From assembly GCA_009746045.1 (NCBI GenBank), contig RPFO01000065.1, positions 1,848,924-1,912,923 of the forward strand: a stretch of DNA of 64,000 nt, in the 5' to 3' direction. Source of the stretch: Mesostigma viride (taxonomy: Eukaryota > Streptophyta > Mesostigmatophyceae > Mesostigmatales > Mesostigmataceae). The notes under the pieces were generated by a model. That model saw only the letters and a list, made by a program, of their open reading frames with translations. It searched no databases and was not told the origin of the DNA. This document shows positions 60,701-64,000 of the stretch, one piece after another. Position numbers and translations under genes: made by a program. Each line of letters opens with the position of its first letter. Position 1 is the stretch's first letter.

Positions 60701-63240
60701 ATTTTTCTAAGAAAAAAAAAGTTCATGTCCCACGTAGCTCCCACAAAAACCAGCATCTTCATTAAAACAATAAGTGAAAGCATACATGTGACACTATTGA
60801 CATGCCCGGAGGCACGCCGTTCAAGGCCCTTCATGAAGTATGTTGCCCTAGAGGCAACCAAGACAAGGGTGGGTGGGTGGGGAGCAAAGAAAGAGGCCGA
60901 CAAAACCAGCCAGAGCGGCTTTTAGTCGCAAAACCTCCCTTATCCCTAGCTAACTGACGTCATTAAACCCTTATGTTCAGTGATGCTAGTAAGACGCTAA
61001 CCGTACAGACCGGGGGTAGAATATCCCGAATCTGCACGGCTAGTATTAAATAATGCGTAGGTTGTTCTTTTCAGGGGCACTGCACCTCACGCCCCGTTCC
61101 GCCCGGGTATAATCAACCCAAGCGCGGAACGCACATTTTATTTAATTCATTTTTCAACCATGCACTATACTGCATCTACTAATCACAAAAGCTCTAACCA
61201 AACAGCTACGAGAAAACACTACGACCTATAAGCCGCTCATCCAGCGGCCTCTTGTTCCCGCATTCACGTATAGAAGAAACTCCGTTCAAAGAACCCCGAT
61301 TCATGTCCCACGTAGCTCCCACAAAAACCAGCATCTTCATTAAAACAATAAGTGAAAGCATACATGTGACACTATTGACATGCCCGGAGGCACGCCGTTC
61401 AAGGCCCTTCATGAAGTACGTTGCCCAATCACCCCCGCCCTGGCTTTCCCTTGAAGCCGCACTCCACCTTGCTCGTTGTCACAAGTGACCGCCCTGCCGC
61501 AAAACGGGAGCCCCCCACATCGGGAGGCGTGTGCCCGGCGGCTGTGGATGCATGGCCAGGCCCAAAAAGGCCCAGCGCATTTGCACTGCGATTGCGCACG
61601 GCCAGCCTATCATGACCCCTCTCGGGGCCCCGAGTCGGTACCGCTATGGCCGTCTCCCCATAGACCCGGGGTGCTTCGAGAAAAAACGTGGACCTAGCCC
61701 AGGCCCCCCAGCCCGGATGCCCGAGGCCACAGCCCCAGGCACCTGGCTGAACGAGAGTCCGTTCAGCCAAGACCGCATTCCCCCCCGAGGTTTCTATGTG
61801 TGGGGAAAAAATTTCTAGCTTAGGCGCTTTTCCCATCGCCGTCCCCAGCCCCAACCACCCCCCCTCGGCGGAAGGCAATTGCAAAGTTTGCTGGCCAGCA
61901 GCAATTTCCGAAGAAAAAGCCGCAGGCCGCGGACCGAGACACGGGTCGCCAGTGCCAGCCATCCGGCTCCAACCCGGGGTGCAAGCATCCGGGCCAGGTA
62001 CGGAGCACCAGCTCGCGCACTGGGCCGACCAAGCGACAGTTGAGCACCTGTCACGGCACCCGGCCCACCAAAGACCCCAAGCTGGGGAAAAGGTGCGGAC
62101 CGGAGGTAATCATTTTCTTTTCTTTTAGTTAACCGGGCGAGGAACTACGCCTGGCCGGTTAACAACTGGAAGTCTCACCACTGGCCAAGTGGCCGGTGCA
62201 ACCAGTGCTTTTGGGATTTTGCTCCGCAGCACCCATAGCTGCGGCTGCCGCCGCAACGACAACGAGCAAAGAAAGAGGCCGACAAAACCAGCCAGAGCGG
62301 CTTTTAGTCGCAAAACCTCCCTTATCCCTAGCTAACTGACGTCATTAAACCCTTATGTTCAGTGATGCTAGTAAGACGCTAACCGTACAGACCGGGGGTA
62401 GAATATCCCGAATCTGCACGGCTAGTATTAAATAATGCGTAGGTTGTTCTTTTCAGGGGCACTGCACCTCACGCCCCGTTCCGCCCGGGTATAATCAACC
62501 CAAGCGCGGAACGCACATTTTATTTAATTCATTTTTCAACCATGCACTATACTGCATCTACTAATCACAAAAGCTCTAACCAAACAGCTGCGAGAAAACA
62601 CTACGACCTATAAGCCGCTCATCCAGCGGCCTCTTGTTCCCGCATTCACGTATAGAAGAAACTCCGTTCAAAGAACCCCGAGTCTTAGAAAACAGATTCT
62701 TGTGCCAGAGCACCAAATCATATAATTACGTGTGCTAGAGGGTGGATTTTTCAAAGCCCCAAAATTTCAGCTCATTCTGACATCTTTTGACCACAGTAGT
62801 TCTTCAAACAGGTTGCAGAGAGGCATGCAGCAGGCAAGCATTGCAATATTGTAGCCATGCAGGGCGGGCTGGCGGCTGCTCATGAAGCACAGGATGACCC
62901 CACAGGCTCCAGCCTGGCCTACACGCGCTCTAGTCAATTTCCTAATCAACTTGATGGCTGCTCCCGTCCACGTTCATTCCCAAGTCCCCTCAAGGTCTAC
63001 TCCAACAATGCGGTGGCCTTATCTGCCATGAAAGCATTCTGCGCAGGCAGAGGGAAAAGATAAGGATGTCCAGAACCGGGACAAGAATCTGTTGAAAGCC
63101 AGGTGATACCTACCGACACAAGTGGCATTGCCAACACAGTCTGGGGCGGCCGCTGTGCAGTTCCAATCCACATCTGGGGAGCTGGCTGTGTCGAAACAAG
63201 CTGCATTCATGGAAACCACAGCCACGACCACCGCAATCAT
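25226..63240 (-). CDS. Secreted multi-module Cys-rich protein with VWD/root-cap-like C-terminus (long-intron gene model)
   Basis: Proposed exons: 63240-63114, 55832-55749, 54419-54336, 44119-44036, 42734-42651, 40492-40409, 37399-37316, 27773-27043 and 25540-25226. They sum to 1677 nt (558 aa) in one frame. The first exon may start at an ATG giving MIAVVVAVVSMNA, a short possible signal peptide. Six 84-nt exons, all phase 1-1 with acceptor AG|CTTG and donor G|GTGCGT, each encode 28 residues with spacing C-x12-C-x6-C-x4-C; the first exon carries a variant with x5. The next exon starts in phase 1 too, so any number of modules joins in frame. The C-terminal part has SDPHFITHQGEKFDFNGE, as in VWD/root-cap-like domains. 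Introns of 7-10 kb are explained by inserted transposons. The join of the 63.2-kb exon to the rest is the least certain step; it could belong to a paralogue. Confidence 0.55.
25749..25830. repeat. 32-bp tandem repeat in the last intron of the module gene
   Basis: GGTGGTGACGTG recurs at 25749, 25781 and 25813, each of the first two followed by an AT-rich ATATTTAATTAATT-like stretch. Confidence 0.8.
27842..27985. repeat. Degenerate ~50-bp repeat upstream of the C-terminal exon
   Basis: AGTTTAGTCTTAGCAAG and AGACTACTTGTAACT-like blocks recur about three times. On the minus strand the array lies about 70-210 nt before the acceptor of exon 27773-27043, within the intron. Confidence 0.6.
27995..28380. 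repeat. Tail end of a 3.6-kb tandem unit (U0)
   Basis: Nearly identical to 42890-43263 and 54580-54953, the last ~375 bp of the tandem unit, and immediately followed by the start of unit U1. The junction of the array with the unique C-terminal exon therefore lies between 27773 and 27995. Confidence 0.75.
28841..29484 (-). repeat. 3' LTR of Copia-like element 1
   Basis: 644 bp, matching 36354-36997 except for two substitutions that I could find (near 28870 and 29169). Confidence 0.9.
30436..31596 (-). CDS. Copia-like pol: reverse transcriptase C-half and RNase H
   Basis: 386 codons to the pol stop. The RT palm continues with GLEGLRSSPIIW (motif B region) and LHGDDLHLL at the motif C position, His-Gly-Asp-Asp instead of the Tyr-Val-Asp-Asp usual in Copia. 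RNase H follows: FVDSSMD, LVSWYSRLQNRV, SSDIAECRAI, KTDSMGM, ARSRDLDYLLLKE and NPADALTK, a typical Pseudoviridae RNase H tail with its acidic residues in place. One base appears to be missing at about 31585-31600, just after motif A, so this part is out of frame with the preceding RT sequence. Confidence 0.88.
   Translation of the reverse strand: MEQAKETWRDIPPFFVTVPKVWRAEIKSKYLRILKGLEGLRSSPIIWRKSLEKFLKTHCGFTVSPVDPCLFQSTHEGLPVFASLHGDDLHLLGPPEWVDSVLSKIQKRFELGKVQHMKQDEPMVFCGMQATLIKRAGTWFIKMEGGNNYPQQIIDALQQPITQARCATIRGMLAWLASICAPDLLVLSRLTDAQLVEVGAEQVVESVRSSPPLILAAVDLYKPLNMVLFVDSSMDSRKVTDVRGRAAALITLQQEHTSLVSWYSRLQNRVTPSSDIAECRAICEGLHTALYLRELFYQLCQVASCSLQLHTLVKTDSMGMVQFVHRQLARSRDLDYLLLKEMSYLAHLEHVPGVDNPADALTKLESKAELQYPVLKGLMYPFSGGT
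31548..33008 (-). CDS. Copia-like pol: integrase C-terminus, retropepsin-like domain, RT N-half
   Basis: 486 codons. Residues ~1-105 finish integrase, including an SH3-like DNA-binding region (GLKVRMWKEP, RLSWANVKERK). Residues ~190-300 form a retropepsin-like unit: LEVDTNSEVSII at the active-site position, a central VTVPILGVPTAFCVVEGYQ, and the closing PAILGQNFL that matches the hydrophobic-LG-xxFL end of retropepsins. RT then begins (PHVRPVVTEYHG, YTPGM) up to motif A, LIDFKRAFLK. Protease in this place, after integrase, is opposite to known Copia elements. The frame is offset by one base from the integrase core frame near 33005. Confidence 0.82.
   Translation of the reverse strand: MLAQEVVQACLRKADRVFAQLRRKDRGWNVLRPQVGLKVRMWKEPSMQGKRGKWQNGVVTCVEDANRSCLVALESNPRHVYRLSWANVKERKPHAIWPADGPGPQCWLEGQVKDQVVDVPVTDVGGGYPSDDDEVQEATASPVVEPTGAGPAPGSKRPLMADIVRSLMFNKHKDPKVSKLTEWGSCWAATLEVDTNSEVSIIRVEDAQGLKVNKAGCRAVSDFTGTVTMKILGEVTVPILGVPTAFCVVEGYQGPAILGQNFLCMPGVTLSADELALEGHGSLPLQRYHYSKGLAVAVKAVKGQQSVGPEGKEPIAEDLLIIPTTLDPRDLGVHKYQIAGHSPISWHQLVELMQSPKMAKAWILGFVSSGHDWIVSNCAEPVDELPREHQLLRLLFVLKLKEIDGVQVPHVRPVVTEYHGTGELTDEELYTPGMLHDTWRIVLCIYLSFLVKGIAYSSVLIDFKRAFLKVMWSRPRRRGVISLPSL
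33002..33973 (-). CDS. Copia-like pol: GAG-pre-integrase and integrase core
   Basis: In the same frame as gag, right after its UGA. A Ser/Gly-rich linker (~110 residues) is followed by the zinc-binding H-x-C-C region (LHNIFGHTAM, CTCKEN) and the integrase core: first Asp in DIQVDVQHI, second in QADIQFE, and Glu in QQGAVERSIREVK. No protease motif is seen between the gag zinc knuckle and this domain. Confidence 0.85.
   Translation of the reverse strand, partial: LVKQSRVHSETPCGDTASHVNKSGQGATSDQHQGCTDVLIPQDCMHAAAQQSPQLSTGGGSPDRVGSGSLDALLGGSAGSSGSKMQKVDVASSHAGPVQASSQVRNLARQLSYTDAGRRLHNIFGHTAMAEMFGWKIGDEPLREACRAAAEQCTCKENAAKKPRSHAREPAREKGDIQVDVQHIRGLYILVAVDRFSRYRLLQILPDMKGNTLLLGLQTLLPGFGVYKTVQADIQFECLLSQQEQLPCKLLVTPRESHGQQGAVERSIREVKTVVLAEPKVPLVASALERAVWTRQVEEQLNLRINYYYDGVAVNPVALQFGC
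33974..35298 (-). CDS. Copia-like gag with Gln/Asn/Gly-rich segment and CCHC knuckle
   Basis: The start is the ATG at 35298 (MPRRASRG). An N-terminal charged, Pro-rich region is followed, after a one-base frame break near 34840, by a helical capsid-like region (RHALKEGHTWLQFLDDIKEE). Next comes a ~60-residue Gln/Asn/Gly-rich stretch, and last a CCHC zinc knuckle, CFACGKEGHWKRDC. Gag ends ...QSDQK with a UGA followed by CUAG, in frame with integrase. The low-complexity stretch resembles RNA-condensing regions; that reading is inference. Confidence 0.82.
35367..36329 (-). pseudogene. Extra ORF upstream of gag in Copia-like element 1, frame-broken
   Basis: A coding-like region of about 320 codons starts at MSNSDSEART (36329), immediately inside the 5' LTR, and runs to SSENEA (35367), with one-base breaks near 36190 and 35640. 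Central sequence includes AAEQLLRFREDLAEIIRRLP and NQLSLTVDVVGGREV. I recognise no domain. It is separated by 68 bp from the gag start and could be an N-terminal gag-like part or an accessory ORF. It has no counterpart in element 2 that I can see. Confidence 0.5.
36354..36997 (-). repeat. 5' LTR of Copia-like element 1
   Basis: 644 bp, the promoter-side LTR for the minus-oriented element; flanked by GCATC at 36998-37002. Confidence 0.9.
37316..37399 (-). CDS. Cys-module exon, type A (unit U1)
   Basis: 84 nt, phase 1-1, encoding ACVNDNLGSGADLGC and then FCVNGACSG; acceptor AATCCAG, donor GTGCGT. It is the last module before the C-terminal VWD-like exon. Confidence 0.65.
37741..39640. repeat. 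Non-unit spacer with internal and distant duplications
   Basis: No gene is recognised. 37782-37910 and 38525-38645 are copies of each other (AGATCACTAAGCTCCC, then AGACCAGCATTTGATTGAAT). 37960-38510 resembles 56465-57070 at roughly 85% by eye, so this spacer and the DNA beyond unit U4 share an older common origin. An inverted pair, CTCAGTACTGTACGG and CGTACGGTACTGAG, lies at 39597-39631 directly before unit U2. Confidence 0.6.
40409..40492 (-). CDS. Cys-module exon, type A (unit U2)
   Basis: 84 nt, phase 1-1, same 28-residue module as at 37316-37399. Confidence 0.65.
40780..41096 (+). other. Plus-strand open frame of unknown status, duplicated in U3
   Basis: It reads through TLYHQVVAGDRVAPIGNDFV and KLQQSQHYEFLCDMLCLLQV to a stop at 41096. 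The U3 copy (from 52460) has a TAG after CLLQVLTL, so the frame is not kept. It lies inside an intron of the minus-strand gene. No domain recognised; probably a decayed element or chance. Confidence 0.25.
42319..42524. repeat. Perfect 206-bp palindrome (unit U2)
   Basis: Two 103-bp arms with no spacer and no mismatch, centred on TTCGGCCGAA; the outer ends are AGTTAGGTTAAATAGTGCC and its complement. It lies in the intron upstream (plus-strand side) of exon 42651-42734. Confidence 0.97.
42651..42734 (-). CDS. Cys-module exon, type B (unit U2)
   Basis: 84 nt, phase 1-1, acceptor CAATCAG, donor GTGCGT; encodes ACEDSDPNDGEDYGCAPPF and then CLAGACVG. A pyrimidine-rich (CTG)n(CCG)n tract on the minus strand lies just upstream of the acceptor. 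Confidence 0.65.
44036..44119 (-). CDS. Cys-module exon, type A (unit U3), next to a Copia insertion
   Basis: 84 nt, phase 1-1. The 3' LTR of element 2 ends at 44127, so only seven bases (AATCCAG on the minus strand) separate it from this exon. The AG acceptor survives, but the original branch-point region is 6 kb away. Confidence 0.6.
44127..44471 (-). repeat. 3' LTR of Copia-like element 2
   Basis: 345 bp, apparently identical to 49934-50278. Confidence 0.92.
44850..47168 (-). CDS. Copia-like pol: retropepsin-like domain, RT, RNase H
   Basis: 772 codons. Retropepsin-like unit at residues ~98-205: LVAVDTQASVSII at the active site, TGMVVLPVLGIDTPFHVVDG, then VALLGEPFVSYPGF. RT: RVRPVVTETKG, motif A WCGDFQRAFLHS, GVEGLQSSPIIF, motif C FVWHGDDFKLV (His-Gly-Asp-Asp). 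RNase H: EIVTDANLE, LLDWYSRLHSR, NTAECRGI, VHTDSQSCLAF, ARSQDVDYLVLAE, NPADALTKEA. Domain order and both active-site changes agree with element 1 although the proteins are clearly diverged. Confidence 0.9.
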   Translation of the reverse strand: MDGWDEDGVGLTGPSARSDSPPVLATDNVGGPPSVASPEGQGPAHAPRPPRDLASTVTALWRAQALKAKAASGVAQVKTLSQGVRPVKSALFPTCRPWQLVAVDTQASVSIISRRAATLYPVLESPYKSVTDFAGTSAYQVTGMVVLPVLGIDTPFHVVDGYEDVALLGEPFVSYPGFSVSADLLSVAGVGSIPLREYHAPLGVVVGQPGVVRRLPMAAFSTPPLVQSIIQPQDWHPRSFGLHSHSLAADSPVTWEQLVLDCQDPLKFALWRDAFIRAKEQWREREVYRGLESVPAGATRLRLKFVLTYKPDETNSSVVFRVRPVVTETKGSSPLDAKDLYTPGLNHVSHRLLTVIYLGKRNAGKDYGMWCGDFQRAFLHSDAGVAQQTWQGTRYVVKVPVVWQDGTIGSEYIELLTGVEGLQSSPIIFRISAEEVLQSLGATYHRADPNFFVVPTGVPGEPALFVWHGDDFKLVAPRTFATQFLAAVAAKFPLGRAVDHEEGKPVVFCGVQSTLQRDSRSGEWVMHMQDSRNYVVDLLADLPSPLLATHGPSVKGKLGWLADTVAPDLAVLARLPDDVLEGLGSIHVRRQLAMTPGIVLRGLDCSQPVHLEIVTDANLETRTVSQVRARMGALFFISNEGQPGMLLDWYSRLHSRIATSPNTAECRGIVSAISHGMWLRYLLGWVFGSCGFTLHWTSTVHTDSQSCLAFLDNPYARSQDVDYLVLAEAASCVTRLQHIADELNPADALTKEAREAAPQYAVLRKRMTMQHP
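47135..47962 (-). CDS. Copia-like pol: integrase core remainder and C-terminal domain
   Basis: Continues integrase after a one-base frame change near 47950: VVELMLDQQF supplies the probable second Asp, and GMIDRTVSYVKT aligns with the catalytic Glu segment of element 1 (GAVERSIREVK), so Asp stands where Glu is expected. The C-terminal DNA-binding region is VGQLVMFHKES...VYRVPWASVAGYK. It ends about 30 bp inside the next frame. Confidence 0.75.
   Translation of the reverse strand: MSRCPHVEADLHRAIKISLAFFHPVVELMLDQQFRCVQGLPGMEAVVIVGREDHGNMGMIDRTVSYVKTVAAKRQDNPHGKSYAVKTAWCKELMHVCNHRHVLDVKGFGLVTPRGLSAGTYSPEVVEAYQQHLQDTAAKLRLKDATLPDLSSAFEVGQLVMFHKESSPSGKRGTMQGPGAITKLDWPLRVIDIEWNDRVYRVPWASVAGYKQGDSMESELAANRALGWVVKDNAPVVASEVVPHGSLPGADTATPPPPLGPNMTPWMGGMRMGWV
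47940..49478 (-). CDS. Copia-like gag-integrase polyprotein part
   Basis: One open frame joins gag to integrase with no stop. It holds a capsid-like helical region, a basic Gly/Lys/Arg stretch, two zinc-knuckle-like motifs (CERCFGRRHVRDDC and CRKCHDVLRGHSVEAC), a ~190-residue linker, the pre-integrase zinc site (MHRAYGHEAQ ... CPACIK) and the start of the integrase core (VGDVMHMEGG, VKDRFSKATYIEPL). The frame is open upstream to about 49713, where a one-base change connects it with the gag start. Confidence 0.82.
   Translation of the reverse strand: MSRSKEEADEQAFNDFEGYAVNKANLPGAARDFQVFVHKHKLLDTLKPIFLCNRFLKKCDLSSDVHLTIATELKKKSAVSFDEGMLYLISCFKSAQSKPAASAALPSLRKVDAGASSSSGAEAPITRSELTAILKKVVGHGNNGGQRGRKRGHGGDAKQGDNPPAKRQQGASTDRKQRCERCFGRRHVRDDCRVRPDLELEDNLCRKCHDVLRGHSVEACKAKRIVVHGTREEWAERRAARKSGESTLDTPSFAQCVTLNRAVVEPDVVPKSNVTASSVSFRDVLTQSVDAALALSRQDHVLPEHGSTMRDLSNVVSSRSGVYNAERPSTTAAPQLDTGAVGPMRNVVTVQENAGRADVLGTHHPSVDLHIGKVLTRAAFRAASEAAQLANVTTPVVTPPVENPDNATAPQAVTLKLLAYQMHRAYGHEAQAEVEGAHMLGAPLYNELKNVRAQCPACIKIRKKSRRRHAKTPPLERGYLVGDVMHMEGGDTYFIVKDRFSKATYIEPLPTC
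49465..49914 (-). CDS. Copia-like gag N-terminus
   Basis: ATG at 49914, 20 bp inside the 5' LTR boundary: MASGTRSRTGEH, then SADEATRLMQTLVAQPELAK. After about 68 codons the gag-like sequence continues in another frame (DYTADDAADFLAALKRLRDG), so a base is missing or extra near 49713; the rest of this frame is not gag-like. Confidence 0.7.
   Translation of the reverse strand: MASGTRSRTGEHTDTPSGEAAGSVLPRFSADEATRLMQTLVAQPELAKQFKHLMLAADDALIAALSSKRRCPRSTGRLYGGRRSRFSSCSQASARWTRRQRFGADWQVPCSILQYNKAPKHCQSSSHCGRQQTNLGSFLQRSRCPLVAV
49934..50278 (-). repeat. 5' LTR of Copia-like element 2
   Basis: 345 bp; contains an internal inverted GC-rich region (GGTGGCGCCGGCCCTAGGCG) and ends at the GGATT target duplication. 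Confidence 0.92.
50555..52447. mobile_element. TTAA-flanked TIR element, non-autonomous piggyBac-like
   Basis: 1893 bp present in U3 and absent from U2, where the site is a single TTAA (CCAATTAAATATG). In U3, TTAA stands on both sides (50551-50554, 52448-52451). The ends are inverted: GGGGAGGGTCCC at the left and GGGACCGTCCCC at the right. TTAA duplication and a G/C-rich short TIR fit the piggyBac superfamily. No transposase-like frame is found inside; a few frames of 70-105 codons have no domain. Confidence 0.8.
54004..54209. repeat. Perfect 206-bp palindrome (unit U3)
   Basis: Same sequence as 42319-42524, also without mismatch or spacer. Confidence 0.97.
54336..54419 (-). CDS. Cys-module exon, type B (unit U3)
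   Basis: 84 nt, phase 1-1, identical module to 42651-42734. Confidence 0.65.
54954..55960. repeat. Tandem unit U4, partial
   Basis: About 1 kb matching the start of the unit, more diverged than U2/U3 (several indels, for example 55040-55100). It includes one type-A exon; similarity stops at about 55960. Confidence 0.8.
55749..55832 (-). CDS. Cys-module exon, type A (unit U4)
   Basis: 84 nt, phase 1-1. It has DLNC where the other type-A copies have DLGC, showing it is the most diverged A copy. Confidence 0.62.
56255..56390 (+). repeat. Left arm of a distant inverted repeat
   Basis: Matches 63436-63575 in opposite orientation (shared landmarks: GGTAAGGCTAGCCTT, GATGTGGCC versus its diverged complement, and GTCACCCTGGAGTT versus its complement). 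Moderately diverged, with small gaps. Confidence 0.55.
60721..62682. repeat. Tandem duplication P-Q / P-R-Q with an insertion
   Basis: Segment P (60721-60847) recurs at 61301-61427, and segment Q (60882-61302) recurs at 62265-62682, both nearly identical. In the first copy P and Q are separated by 34 bp (GGTGGGTGGGTGGGG-rich); in the second by R, about 837 bp of GC-rich unrelated DNA. R contains an inverted GTTAACCGG ... CCGGTTAAC pair at 62128-62163. Confidence 0.8.
63114..63240 (-). CDS. First exon: candidate signal peptide plus variant Cys module
   Basis: From an ATG at 63240: MIAVVVAVVSMNA then ACFDTASSPDVDWNCTAAA and DCVGNATCVG; donor G|GTAGGT, phase 1. The module spacing is C-x12-C-x6-C-x5-C. 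The hydrophobic start is short for a signal peptide. Alternatively, an AG at 63202-63201 could be an acceptor, as in the other module exons, making this an internal 87-nt exon with the true start beyond the window. Confidence 0.5.
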
Positions 63241-64000
63241 GTTAGCTACACTGTACCATTTACATGGGCACCGTGATAATTTAGATTGGCAGCTGTACGT
63301 TGTCACGTTTGCCAGATGCGTTTACGTGCGCACGCATTTGCCCAGGGAGATGCGAGCAGGTGTGCTTGAAGCAAACGATAAAGCTCATGAATGTCTCCGT
63401 GGACTCACTTGTTCCAGGTCTTACAGGTAAGTTAAAAAAATATTCGTTGAACTCCAGGGTAACCAGACTCTTAATTTAAACAATAAGTAGAGCACATCGG
63501 GAAGTGGCCCTCAACTGGCCATCCTTACCCATGGGGACACTTAATGCCCCAAAAGGCTAGCCTTACCCCCAAACAGGCAACACAGGGAGGGCGGGTGGGA
63601 AAACAAAAAAGACTGCCATGAGCTAGGTGAGCAAGCTTTTATCGTGTTTCAAGGCCAACGGCTCTCAACCAACGGCCAGATTCCGGCAACGGCCTATAAA
63701 CATTTCTAGTGGTCGAGTTTTACTTCAGATATTGCTTGTTGCAAACCCGTCCACAATTACAGATCTTTTATGAGAACCTTGACGCAAAAATCCGTCAAGG
63801 TACTCAGCACCCCGTCAAGGTACCGGCCGCAACAATTAGGCCATATCATCCGTAATACTCGTACCCTAGTTCTAAGCCTAACTAATCAACCTTATTACAA
63901 CCACAACACCAAGCTCTATTTCATCCAGCATCAGCGGCTCCCCTTCCGTATCACTACAAAGAAACTATGTTCAGAGAACCCCGACAGCCACGTCAGTGTG
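63241..64000. other. Right edge, no recognised gene
   Basis: The right arm of the distant inverted repeat lies at 63436-63575. AT-richer DNA without recognisable coding follows to the end of the window. Confidence 0.5.

Larger units (their letters stand above)
55961..63113. other. Long non-coding stretch (proposed intron 1 of the module gene)
   Basis: No gene with a recognised domain. A plus-strand frame at 58372-58728 ends in a donor-like CAT|GTAAGG but is unassigned. 61429-61962 (minus) is GC-rich open sequence without a motif. A hairpin-forming pair, GGAGTGGGAGTGGATGGGA and TTCCATCCACTCCCAC, lies at 60437-60499. 56465-57070 is an old copy of 37960-38510. A tandem duplication lies at 60721-62682. 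Confidence 0.4.

Noticed and set aside
61429-61962. 177-codon GC-rich minus-strand frame
   Set aside because: No domain, overlapping open frames on the other strand, and it lies in the inserted R segment; high GC alone explains the lack of stops.

Overview
The window is nuclear DNA of a eukaryote, most likely a flagellated chlorophyte green alga. The reasons are: spliced genes with short coding exons and GT-AG introns; a nearly complete axonemal gene (CFAP251/FAP251, radial-spoke calmodulin complex); a TGTAA polyadenylation signal 45 nt after its stop, the green-algal form; an extracellular VWD/root-cap-like protein built on small Cys modules; very many mini- and microsatellites; and abundant Copia-like and non-LTR retroelements. 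I cannot name the species.

Layout. 1-5.3 kb is a graveyard of non-LTR retroelements with (TTAA)n tails and one TIR element. 5.3-6.1 kb is minisatellite and (GA)n DNA. A three-KH-domain RNA-binding protein gene lies on the minus strand (10784 to 6544, 4 exons, 374 aa); its third intron holds a 34-copy, 48-bp minisatellite. Divergently, across about 700 bp, CFAP251 runs on the plus strand (11498-19646, 10 exons, about 902 aa), with a different tandem repeat in several introns. 19.8-25 kb is again retroelement debris, including a LINE insertion that looks like a three-part chimera framed by a 12-bp target duplication.

From 25.2 to 63.2 kb the minus strand carries what I interpret as one very long gene: a candidate signal-peptide exon, then 84-nt exons, all phase 1-1, each encoding a 28-residue four-cysteine module, then a large VWD/root-cap-like C-terminal domain. 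Its centre is a tandem array of a ~3.6-kb unit that carries two module exons (types A and B). The units have been hit by two different Copia-like LTR elements (28841-36997 and 44127-50278) and by a TTAA-flanked TIR element (50555-52447). Neighbouring units preserve the pre-insertion site, so each insertion can be read exactly. Each of the two best-preserved units also holds a perfect 206-bp palindrome.

The strongest candidate for something undescribed is the Copia-like lineage. Both elements, though diverged from each other, place a retropepsin-like domain between integrase and reverse transcriptase instead of before integrase. In both, the protease active site is DTN or DTQ instead of DTG, the RT box is HGDD instead of YVDD, and the LTR termini are not TG...CA. 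One element separates gag from pol by a single in-frame UGA in the leaky UGA-CUAG context. A second candidate system is the family of non-LTR elements whose 3' ends all finish in a short hairpin whose stem covaries between copies, followed by an (AATT)n tail.
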